Position numbers and translations under genes: made by a program. A DNA stretch of 64,000 nucleotides from W0P28-013 sp963659365 (GTDB taxonomy: Bacteria; Bacteroidota; Bacteroidia; Bacteroidales; Paludibacteraceae), in the NCBI GenBank assembly GCA_963659365.1, contig CAVKTI010000002.1, forward strand, positions 1 to 64,000, in the 5' to 3' direction. Of this stretch, positions 1 through 7,017 are shown in pieces. Under the pieces are notes generated by a model. It was given only the letters and a program-made list of their open reading frames with translations. It made no database searches and was not told the DNA's origin. The stretch's first letter is position 1; every line of letters starts with the position of its first letter.

Positions 1-2
1 TG

Positions 3-1769
3 CAAATTTTTCCCCACTCCAAAAATACCTTACCCACTCAATTCGTTATAGAGCCAGAATTTGAATGTAACGAAGACTCAAAACCTTTCGTTCTCAACAA
101 TGATGACTCTTTTTGGATTAAAAGGTTCATTTTTGCCGACTTTGATGCTGAAATTAAAGAGAGTGAACATAATGTTAAGGAACTTCAAAATGCTTATTTG
201 AAATTCTGTAAAATCCAAAACATTCAATCCGAAGACGGAAAGGGCGTTATTCGATTCATAGAACAGCACAAGGATACCCTTGCCCATTACTTAAGAAATT
301 CAGATTGTCCAGATAAGACGGATTACTCTTTGCCAGCAAAATTCATAGAATATTTTAAGCCGATAAAACCTCTATATGAAGAAATCCGTGATTTATACTT
401 AGGTGCAACCATTAGTTGTGCTATAGGATATCAGTTTAATGGCCTAAAAAATGATGTCACGCTTTTGCTTGACACAAATTTCATAATTAGTTTATTAGAT
501 TTAAATACTCCAGAATCAACCCGAACTTGTTCCAAATTACTGGAGGTTTGCAAAAAATCTGGATACTCTTTTCTAGTACTGCCAGAAACTAAAGAAGAAA
601 TACAGAGTCTTCTTGAATTTAAGTCAAGAAGTCTTGACAAGATAGCGCTGCAGAAAAGCATCAATAAGGAAGATGTATTTTGTGCCTGTGAAAGACGAGG
701 GCTAAATAGTGCTGACTTGATGAGAATATCTGATAACATCGAAGATGCTCTCATAAAGTTCGATATTAGAATACTGCCGAACTCCACAATGCTGAGAAAT
801 AAAGCGAAATACAGCAATGAGTATCAAACTCTGAAAACATATAGAAATAATGACAAAGCCGCCCTTCATGACGCTATGGCTATACTATATGTTAGAGAAA
901 AACGCGGTGGAATAGCTGTAAAATCTTTTGAAAAGGTAAATTGCTGGTTCGTAAACAATTCTATCACACACGACTTTGAGCATAGTGCAATAGAGAATAT
1001 CATAAACGGCAACTCACCAGAAAACCAGCCAGAAATCATTAAGGCCGATGATTTGTTGAATATACTATGGTTAAGTGCGCCATCAATAAGAAGCGAAGTA
1101 TCTTCTGATGAAATGGTGGACATTGGTCTTACTACATTGGTCGCTCACACACTCAACAAATCCTTGCCTAAAGCATGTATTATTCGTGAACTTGACGAAA
1201 ACATTCAGAAATATAAATCAGAAGACATAACAGATCGTGATGTTTATCTCCTATCAGTAAGAATAGCAAACAATCAGGTAAAAAACATTGAAGAGTTGAA
1301 TACTCTTGCTGTAAATGATACTGTAGAATTTAATTGTAGAGTCAAAGAAGAAGCAAGAAAACAGGCTGAAATCGAAAACGAGCAACGAAAACAACTGAAT
1401 AAGCTTTATTCTGAACTTTCAAATGCAATACATTGCATATCTAAACAATCGGAGGCAATGGTTCTGGACAAAGAAGTTCTAGATAAGCAAAACCAAAATC
1501 TCCAAGAAAAACTTAAAAAGTCCGAATTAGATAATGAAGTCATATCTAAAGAATTAGGAGTAAAAGACACTATGATTAAACGCCAAAGAAAAATCATTTT
1601 CGGTCTATTGGTCGTCATTGTAGCCATTATCATATTTGTCTTATGCTATTTCTTTCCGATAGTTACATGGTTAAAAGTAATACTATATGGGATTGGCTCT
1701 CTAGGAGGTTTATGGGGATTCATTAATTTGATTATTAATATTGTAAAAGCTTGGAGATATTCGAACTAG
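3..1769 (+). CDS. PIN-domain protein with C-terminal coiled coil and membrane anchor (5' end outside window)
   Basis: The reading frame is open from the left edge, so the N-terminus is missing; 588 residues are visible. A PIN-type nuclease fold is suggested by LLLDTNFI (Asp near visible residue 157), LPETKEE (Glu near 195) and NDKAALHDAM (Asp near 290), followed by CWFVNNS where a fourth acidic site is usual. A charged coiled coil follows. The last ~60 residues hold two hydrophobic segments, so the protein is probably membrane-anchored with the nuclease in the cytoplasm. The gene is much more AT-rich than the genes to its right, which suggests acquisition. PIN domains cut RNA in toxin, rRNA-processing and defence settings; which applies here cannot be told. 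The PIN call is from motif spacing only. Confidence 0.6.
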   Translation, partial: QIFPHSKNTLPTQFVIEPEFECNEDSKPFVLNNDDSFWIKRFIFADFDAEIKESEHNVKELQNAYLKFCKIQNIQSEDGKGVIRFIEQHKDTLAHYLRNSDCPDKTDYSLPAKFIEYFKPIKPLYEEIRDLYLGATISCAIGYQFNGLKNDVTLLLDTNFIISLLDLNTPESTRTCSKLLEVCKKSGYSFLVLPETKEEIQSLLEFKSRSLDKIALQKSINKEDVFCACERRGLNSADLMRISDNIEDALIKFDIRILPNSTMLRNKAKYSNEYQTLKTYRNNDKAALHDAMAILYVREKRGGIAVKSFEKVNCWFVNNSITHDFEHSAIENIINGNSPENQPEIIKADDLLNILWLSAPSIRSEVSSDEMVDIGLTTLVAHTLNKSLPKACIIRELDENIQKYKSEDITDRDVYLLSVRIANNQVKNIEELNTLAVNDTVEFNCRVKEEARKQAEIENEQRKQLNKLYSELSNAIHCISKQSEAMVLDKEVLDKQNQNLQEKLKKSELDNEVISKELGVKDTMIKRQRKIIFGLLVVIVAIIIFVLCYFFPIVTWLKVILYGIGSLGGLWGFINLIINIVKAWRYSN

Positions 1770-1906
1770 GCCTCTGAATTTCAGGCGTTTACATCAAAAT
1801 AGTTTCCTCTTGTTCCTGTTGTGCGGGATTTTGCTGAAGCGTTGAATCGTTTCCGACACACTCGGTGCATCTCTACTTTCTCACTCTTACACTTTCATAC
1901 TTTCGC

Positions 1907-2824
1907 TCACATCTTGCTACTAATTACCGAAAGATACCGTTCGCCAGTGTCGGGCAGTAGTGCGACAATCATTTTGCCTGTGTTTTCGGGAAGTTTGGCC
2001 AGTTTCAGTGCGGCGCAAAAGGCTGCCCCCGACGAGATGCCGACCAACAGCCCTTGCGTTTCGGCCAGCGTGTGCAAGCCCGCCATCGCCTCGTCGTCGG
2101 TGATGGTCATCACTGCGTCCACCACTTGCGGGTCGTAAGTTTTTGGCACAAAACCAGCACCGATGCCTTGAATGCCGTGTTTGCCCGATTTTCCCATCGA
2201 AAGCACGGCCGAACTGGCAGGCTCCACCGCCACTATGCGCACGCTGCTGTTGTGCCGTTTCAACGCCTTGCCTGCGCCACTCACTGTGCCGCCAGTGCCA
2301 ACGCCAGCCACAAAAATGTCGATTCCCCCATCGGTGTCGTGCCAAATCTCCTCGCCTGTGGTGTGTTCGTGTACGGCAGGATTGGCAGGATTGGTAAATT
2401 GCCCCAAAATAAAGGCATTTTCGGTTTCTCGGCAGAGTTCCTCGGCTTTGTTTATTGCACCTTGCATTCCTTCGCTGCCTGGCGTCAGCACCAATTCTGC
2501 TCCGTAGGCGCGCAGCAGATTGCGGCGTTCTTGGCTCATCGTTTCAGGCATTGTCAGCACCACGCGGTAGCCTTTGGTGCGCCCCACCCACGCCAGTCCC
2601 ACGCCAGTGTTGCCGCTCGTTGGCTCGACGATGGTAGCCCCTTTTTTCAGCGTTCCACGCCGTTCGGCATCGTCTATCATGGCTGCAGCGACACGGTCTT
2701 TCACGCTGCCGCCTGGGTTAAAATACTCCAATTTCAGCACAAGGTCTGCCACTTGTTCCTCGAAACCGCTCACACGCAGCAGCGGCGTGTGTCCTATCAG
2801 TTGCGTCAATCTATCGTAAATCAT
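1907..2824 (-). CDS. cysK: Cysteine synthase A (O-acetylserine sulfhydrylase)
   Basis: This 305-residue PLP enzyme makes cysteine from O-acetylserine and sulfide in the cytoplasm. It shows the family landmarks: IGHTPLLR near the start, the PLP lysine in NPGGSVKDR (Lys42), the substrate loop EPTSGNTG, the phosphate-binding GTGGTVSG loop, and GISSGAA near the C-terminus. Length and motif order fit CysK rather than CysM or cystathionine beta-synthase. It stands alone, transcribed leftward, with a TAnnTTTG element about 25 nt upstream of the ATG. No riboswitch-like leader is seen. Confidence 0.95.
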   Translation of the reverse strand: MIYDRLTQLIGHTPLLRVSGFEEQVADLVLKLEYFNPGGSVKDRVAAAMIDDAERRGTLKKGATIVEPTSGNTGVGLAWVGRTKGYRVVLTMPETMSQERRNLLRAYGAELVLTPGSEGMQGAINKAEELCRETENAFILGQFTNPANPAVHEHTTGEEIWHDTDGGIDIFVAGVGTGGTVSGAGKALKRHNSSVRIVAVEPASSAVLSMGKSGKHGIQGIGAGFVPKTYDPQVVDAVMTITDDEAMAGLHTLAETQGLLVGISSGAAFCAALKLAKLPENTGKMIVALLPDTGERYLSVISSKM

Positions 2825-2849
2825 CGTTTTATTGGGTTGATTTTCGCCA

Positions 2850-2857
2850 CAAAAATA
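2850..2857 (-). promoter_or_regulatory. -7 promoter element of cysK
   Basis: On the minus strand this reads TATTTTTG, matching the Bacteroidota -7 consensus TAnnTTTG. It lies about 25 nt upstream of the cysK ATG. No clear -33 TTTG was identified. Confidence 0.45.
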
Positions 2858-3142
2858 CGAAAATAGTGCGAAAGTTAGAGGGTGGAAAGTTCATAAAGTT
2901 GAAAGTAGGGGCGCGGCACGCCATGCCCGAACTAACCAACAAAACAAAAACGCACTAAACCAATCTCAATGCGTGCCTGTCCCCTTTTCAAGGGGACGAG
3001 CGCAGCGGAGGGGTTGGAAACCAAATCAACAAATAACCAAATCTGCAAATCAACAGTTCAACGCTTCTACAGAAACTTTTCACTTTACACACTTTATAGA
3101 CTTTTAACTTTATAAACTTTACAAACTTTCACACTAATTTTG
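2858..3142. repeat. Intergenic repeat modules between cysK and phoH
   Basis: No gene is seen. The gap holds a GC-rich hairpin at 2906-2930 (GGGGCGCGGCACGCC type, also at 54771) and a CCCCTTTTCAAGGGG hairpin with an attached GAGCGCAGCGGAGGGGTTG arm at about 2978-3017 (family B). It also holds simple words such as CTTTATAGACTTTTAACTTTATAAACTTT running up to the phoH promoter. Confidence 0.7.
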
Positions 3143-3150
3143 TACCTTTG
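3143..3150 (+). promoter_or_regulatory. -7 promoter element of phoH, 5 nt from ATG
   Basis: TACCTTTG matches the Bacteroidota -7 consensus. Only five bases separate it from the phoH ATG at 3156, so transcription should begin at or within a few bases of the start codon. Confidence 0.6.
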
Positions 3151-3155
3151 CAGCG

Positions 3156-4109
3156 ATGTTGGAACAGATTTTTGAACTACCCGATAGTGTCGATACCACG
3201 CTTTTTTATGGCGTGAATAATGCCAATTTGCGGCTGCTGAAAGATTTGCATCCGCACCTGCACATTGTGGCGCGCGGCTACACGGTGAAGGTGTCGGGCG
3301 CAGAAGCCGATGTGGCGGCGTTTGGGCATTTGTTGCTCAAAATGGTCGATTTTTGCACTGCCAACAACCGTTTGACCGAGGAGCAAATCATCGAATTGGC
3401 AAAAGGGAGCGAACCAAATGCCGTGCGCCCGACCGACCTGATTTTGCACGGCGTGGGCGGCAAATCGATTGTGGCACGCACCGAAAATCAGCGCAAACTG
3501 GTCAAGGCATTCGACGACAACGACCTGCTTTTTGCCATTGGTCCTGCGGGTTCGGGCAAGACCTACACGGCCATTGCTTTGGCGGTGCGTGCGCTGCGCA
3601 ATCGCGAAGTGAAGCGCATCATTTTGAGTCGCCCTGCGGTGGAGGCTGGCGAAAAACTCGGCTTTCTGCCTGGCGATATGCGCGAAAAAATCGACCCATA
3701 TTTGCAGCCGTTGTACGATGCATTGCAGGATATGGTGCCGCCTGCCAAGTTGGCCGACTACCTGTCGAACGGCACGATACAGATTGCACCGCTGGCTTTT
3801 ATGCGCGGTCGCACATTGGGCGATGCCGTGGTCATTCTCGACGAAGCGCAAAACACCTCGGTGCAGCAGATCAAGATGTTTCTCACGCGTATGGGCTTGA
3901 ACTGCAAGATGATAATCACGGGCGATATGACGCAGATTGACCTGCCGCCAGCGCAAAAATCGGGCTTGCGCGATGCGCTCGAAGTGCTGGCCGATGTTGA
4001 AGGCATTGCGCGCGTAGAATTCGACCGCAAGGACATCGTGCGCCACAAGTTGGTGCAGCGCATTGTCGATGCCTATGCCAAAAAAGATGCCAAACCGCAC
4101 AAGGATTGA
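3156..4109 (+). CDS. phoH: PhoH-family ATPase
   Basis: This 317-residue cytoplasmic P-loop protein belongs to the PhoH/YbeZ group, implicated in RNA metabolism and ribosome maturation with YbeY. A KH-like N-terminal part (about 1-110) precedes the ATPase core with Walker A GPAGSGKT (near residue 130), SRPAVEAGEKLGFLPG and Walker B VVILDEAQNT. The motif order is standard and the length typical. The ATG at 3156 is chosen because the -7 element ends five bases before it. A strong intrinsic terminator follows at 4142-4180. It is monocistronic. Confidence 0.93.
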   Translation: MLEQIFELPDSVDTTLFYGVNNANLRLLKDLHPHLHIVARGYTVKVSGAEADVAAFGHLLLKMVDFCTANNRLTEEQIIELAKGSEPNAVRPTDLILHGVGGKSIVARTENQRKLVKAFDDNDLLFAIGPAGSGKTYTAIALAVRALRNREVKRIILSRPAVEAGEKLGFLPGDMREKIDPYLQPLYDALQDMVPPAKLADYLSNGTIQIAPLAFMRGRTLGDAVVILDEAQNTSVQQIKMFLTRMGLNCKMIITGDMTQIDLPPAQKSGLRDALEVLADVEGIARVEFDRKDIVRHKLVQRIVDAYAKKDAKPHKD

Positions 4110-4141
4110 TTTTTACTGAAGAAATTCCGCTAATCTAATTC

Positions 4142-4180
4142 AAAACGGCCACCTAAATTCGTTAGGCAGCCGTTTTTTTT
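4142..4180 (+). terminator. Rho-independent terminator after phoH
   Basis: An AAAACGGC arm pairs with GCCGTTTT, an inner CCTAA/TTAGG stem closes on ATTCG, and a run of eight T follows. Confidence 0.85.
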
Positions 4181-4187
4181 GTGTAGA

Positions 4188-4538
4188 TTAGTGTTTCGTT
4201 AGTGTAAACTTTAATCCATCCATTACTAATGTACCTTTGTCTTTGTCAAAAGTGCCAGTTTTCCATACTCTTTCTGTAACTTTTACGGTCGTTTTTACAT
4301 ATCCAGACGAGCTACAAGTCCATTCCAATGGTAGGGTGGTATCTTCGCCGTCGGCATGTATAAGATAACTACAACTACCATCTGCATAAAAGTCGTATGT
4401 CTGGTAATCATTGTCGTTAAAGTCGTACCTCCAAGAAGTACCTGCAAGTGAGTCTAATTTGATGGCATCTTCTTTGTCGCACGCAGTAAATAGCAGGGCA
4501 GACATTGCCACAATCAAAAGGAAACTAGTTTTTTTCAT
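4188..4538 (-). CDS. Small lipoprotein of unknown function
   Basis: This is a 116-residue exported protein. The N-terminus MKKTSFLLIVAMSALLFTAC is a lipoprotein signal with the lipobox cysteine at residue 20, followed by DKED, an acidic tail compatible with surface lipoprotein export in Bacteroidota. The remainder (GTSWRYDF, DGSCSYLI, GTLVMDGLKFTLTKH) resembles the small beta-rich lipocalin-like or META-like lipoproteins of the phylum, but I do not recognise a family. A longer frame reaches 4625; the start at 4538 is chosen because the signal peptide begins there. The promoter at 4921 probably serves the structured RNA in between, and no separate promoter was found for this gene. Confidence 0.7.
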   Translation of the reverse strand: MKKTSFLLIVAMSALLFTACDKEDAIKLDSLAGTSWRYDFNDNDYQTYDFYADGSCSYLIHADGEDTTLPLEWTCSSSGYVKTTVKVTERVWKTGTFDKDKGTLVMDGLKFTLTKH

Positions 4539-4625
4539 GTCAGTAATTTTGTTTTCATTATTTTGCCTACTCTTTGTTGGATTTTCGGCACACTCCGTTG
4601 GGTAGTCCGTTGTTCGACGAGGCAC

Positions 4626-4656
4626 AAAAAAAGTGGACTAAACTTTTTTAATCCAC
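4626..4656 (-). terminator. Intrinsic terminator of the structured RNA
   Basis: On the minus strand GTGGATTAAA and TTTAGTCCAC form a 10-bp stem (one G-T pair) closing on AAAG at 4633-4656, followed by seven T. Confidence 0.8.
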
Positions 4657-4915
4657 ATCCTAAAGGCATCGCCAAACGCCCGTGTAGTTGAATCTACGAA
4701 GTAAAGCCCACTCTACACGAGCGAGCGTTGAATTTTACTTCACAACTACATCTATTAAATTGGCGATTTTATAGGATGTGTGAGATAAAGATAACGCATC
4801 TTTATATTGTGCAATAGAAAATCTGTGCTGTTACATAGGCATTTGGTTTTTGAGTTCTTTTTCTAATAATTCATAGACATAGACTGCACTTTGGTAGTAC
4901 AGCCCTGTCGATTCG
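4626..4915 (-). ncRNA. Autonomous structured RNA, about 290 nt, family unknown
   Basis: A full Bacteroidota promoter lies at 4921-4951 on the minus strand and an intrinsic terminator at 4626-4656. Between them no protein is encoded but pairing is extensive. CTGTAC/GTGCAG forms a small hairpin near the 5' end. ATAAAGAT/ATCTTTAT forms an 8-bp hairpin around 4785-4805. A long imperfect stem joins 4654-4675 to 4760-4780 (CACATCCTA...ATCGCCAA with its complement), continuing inward through GTAGTTG and GAAGTAAA pairings. A long stem with an internal bubble is reminiscent of 6S RNA, and a promoter-to-terminator RNA also fits what is known of the Bacteroidales-1 motif. Neither identity can be confirmed by eye. 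Confidence 0.65.
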
Positions 4916-4920
4916 TTTTG

Positions 4921-4951
4921 CAAAGATACGAATCATTTTCAATATATCAAA
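4921..4951 (-). promoter_or_regulatory. Promoter of the structured RNA
   Basis: On the minus strand TTTG (4951-4948), a 19-nt spacer and TATCTTTG (4928-4921) match the Bacteroidota -33/-7 promoter exactly. The start site is predicted near 4915. Confidence 0.75.
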
Positions 4952-4969
4952 TCGGCTCTTTTCGGCCAA

Positions 4970-5560
4970 TCAGAAAGCCACTTGTGGGGCTTTTTCGGCA
5001 CCAGCCTCGGCTTCGAAATAGGCTTTTTTGTCGAAACCAAACAGACCAGCCACGATGTTTGTCGGAAAGCGGCGAATGCTGGTGTTGTAGGCTTGCGCAG
5101 TACTGTTGAATTTCTGCCGTGCCACCTGAATGCGGTTTTCTGTGCCCTCCAACTGCTCTTGCAAATCCAAGAAATTTTGGTTCGCTTTCAGGTCGGGGTA
5201 ACTCTCGGCGACGGCCAGCAAGCGACCGAGCGCACTGCCTACTGCGCCTTGTGCGGCTTGAAACTCTTGCAGTTTTTCGGGCGTCAGGTTCTCCGAATCG
5301 ATGGTAACTTGCGTGGCTTTGGCGCGCGCCGAAACGACGGCATCGAGCGTCTCCTGCTCGTGCGTGGCGTAGCCTTTCACGGTAGCCACCAAGTTCGGAA
5401 TGAGGTCGGCGCGGCGTTGGTACTGCGACTCGACATTCGCCCATTCGGTGGTTACGCTCTCTTCGGCCACCACCAAATTGTTGTACGATTTTACCGCCCA
5501 AATGGCGACGATGGCAACAACGGCCACCACTGTAATCCAAATAACTGTGTTCTTTTTCAT
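4970..5560 (-). CDS. lemA: LemA family protein
   Basis: This 196-residue envelope protein has a single N-terminal transmembrane helix (about 5-24: VIWITVVAVVAIVAIWAV) and a long helical domain. It carries the LemA signatures YNNLVVAEE, the RRADLIPNLVATVKGYA segment and YPDLKANQNFLDLQEQL. LemA proteins are of unclear biochemical role and are typically encoded next to TPM-domain proteins, as here (5749-7017). The 188-nt gap to that gene holds tandem GTTGATTA-type words. It is transcribed leftward and no promoter was found. Confidence 0.93.
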   Translation of the reverse strand: MKKNTVIWITVVAVVAIVAIWAVKSYNNLVVAEESVTTEWANVESQYQRRADLIPNLVATVKGYATHEQETLDAVVSARAKATQVTIDSENLTPEKLQEFQAAQGAVGSALGRLLAVAESYPDLKANQNFLDLQEQLEGTENRIQVARQKFNSTAQAYNTSIRRFPTNIVAGLFGFDKKAYFEAEAGAEKAPQVAF

Positions 5561-5748
5561 AGGTTGTTACTTTTTATGATTTCAAATTTTAATTGGGTTG
5601 ATTAGTTGATTAGTTGATTGGTTGATGAGTTTAACGCATTAGTGTTGGTTCGTGGATTTCTAGGTTCTAGTTATCGGTTACCGAAATTCTGAAATTCTGA
5701 AATTCTGAAATTTGTCATTGCGGCTTTGCCGCACCACTTCTCACTATT

Positions 5749-7017
5749 TTAGAATCTTCCCCCTGCGCCGCCGCCACCGCTGAAGCCGCCGCCGAAACTG
5801 CCGCCTCCACCGCCGAAACTGCCGCTACTGCCACCGATTCCGCCGACAACGACCACATTTTTCTGTCGGCGTGGAATGATATATGCTTCTGCTTTTTCGA
5901 AATGGCAGTGGTTGCATTTGAAAACTTTTTGTCCCTTTCCTGCGTGTGCTGTCGTAGCGGCCAAGAGCACCATATCGCGGTCGAGTTTGTAGGTGCGCGC
6001 GCCACACTGCGGACAGGTTTTGTAGGGCGTTGTCACGGCAAGATAGGGCAATATGCGTGTCTGTTGGCAGTTGTCGCAGTGCCACACATCGTAATCGACC
6101 GAGGCGACATCTTCTTCGGCTATTTGGCTCGATGCGAGAAAACGGTCCTCTTCTTGCTCCGAAAGCAGGCGCATAGTTGTGCCGCAGTGCGGACAAGGCA
6201 TTGGCATTCGGCGTATTGCGCGGCGGCGACGGCGCAGCCAACCCGCCATAAACGCCATTGGCAGCGGAAATAGCACAGCAAAAAACACAGCCAGCCCCAC
6301 TATTCTGCCAAGTTGTCGGTATTTTTCGTTGTTTTCGCCATGGAGTTGCTGCATTTTACCATAACTTGCCCACGCAAAGACGATGAGCAGCAACAGCCCG
6401 ACAGTGAGATAGGCGGCCAGTGCGTTGCCACGGCGCACGCGCGGCGAATTGGCGTTGAGCAGCAGTTCGGCCATGGCATCGTCGCTTGTCAGGCGTTGAG
6501 CGATGGCATCGACACCAGCAATCATGCCGCCGTCGTAGTCGCCACGCTTGAAATAGGGGAACATCGTTTCGTCCAACAGGCGGTTGCAAAAAGCGTCGGG
6601 CAGCAGCCCTTCGACACCCACGCCTGTTTCGATTTTCACAGCGCGAATATCGCTTACAAAAAGTATCAGCACGCCGCTGTTGTTGTCCGATTTGCCCACA
6701 TGCCAACTGTTGAACAGTTCGTAGGCAAAGGTGTATTCGTCGTAGTAGCCAATCGAACCGACGGCCGCAATGGCGATTTCGGTGCCATTTCCCGCTTCCA
6801 ACCGATTGATTTTGGCGTTGAGCGTTGCCACAGCCGCATCGCTCAAAATGCCGTCGGGGTTGGCAACCCAACAGGCGGCGCAATGTGTTTTCGGGTTGGG
6901 CACATCTTGCGGCTTATAAACGGTCGCTACGGCATAATTCCCGACAACGACAAATAGAATCAGATATAAAAGTCTGGTTTTCAACTTATTGCGGTTGCTT
7001 TCTTTATTGATTTCCAA
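5749..7017 (-). CDS. TPM-domain membrane protein with zinc-ribbon-like cysteines and Gly-rich tail
   Basis: This 422-residue protein begins with a signal or membrane segment (about 13-32). A TPM (YgcG-type) domain follows at about 50-190 (NPDGILSDAAVATLNAKI, VLILFVSDIRAVKIETG). Two transmembrane segments follow near 210-260. A cysteine-rich region then shows CPHCG, CDNC, CPQCG and CNHC pairs, consistent with two zinc ribbons. The C-terminus is a GGGGSFGGG-type tail. TPM proteins pair with LemA, as here, probably in envelope maintenance. Its first codons overlap the end of the upstream GH2 gene by 14 nt, which suggests coupled translation. Confidence 0.88.
   Translation of the reverse strand: MEINKESNRNKLKTRLLYLILFVVVGNYAVATVYKPQDVPNPKTHCAACWVANPDGILSDAAVATLNAKINRLEAGNGTEIAIAAVGSIGYYDEYTFAYELFNSWHVGKSDNNSGVLILFVSDIRAVKIETGVGVEGLLPDAFCNRLLDETMFPYFKRGDYDGGMIAGVDAIAQRLTSDDAMAELLLNANSPRVRRGNALAAYLTVGLLLLIVFAWASYGKMQQLHGENNEKYRQLGRIVGLAVFFAVLFPLPMAFMAGWLRRRRRAIRRMPMPCPHCGTTMRLLSEQEEDRFLASSQIAEEDVASVDYDVWHCDNCQQTRILPYLAVTTPYKTCPQCGARTYKLDRDMVLLAATTAHAGKGQKVFKCNHCHFEKAEAYIIPRRQKNVVVVGGIGGSSGSFGGGGGSFGGGFSGGGGAGGRF

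Noticed and set aside
4626..4915. tmRNA, SRP RNA or RNase P RNA as identity of the structured RNA
   Set aside because: No tRNA-like ends or tag frame, no SRP GGAA-type apical loop, and it is too short and lacks recognisable RNase P core motifs. 6S-like or Bacteroidales-1-like remain open.
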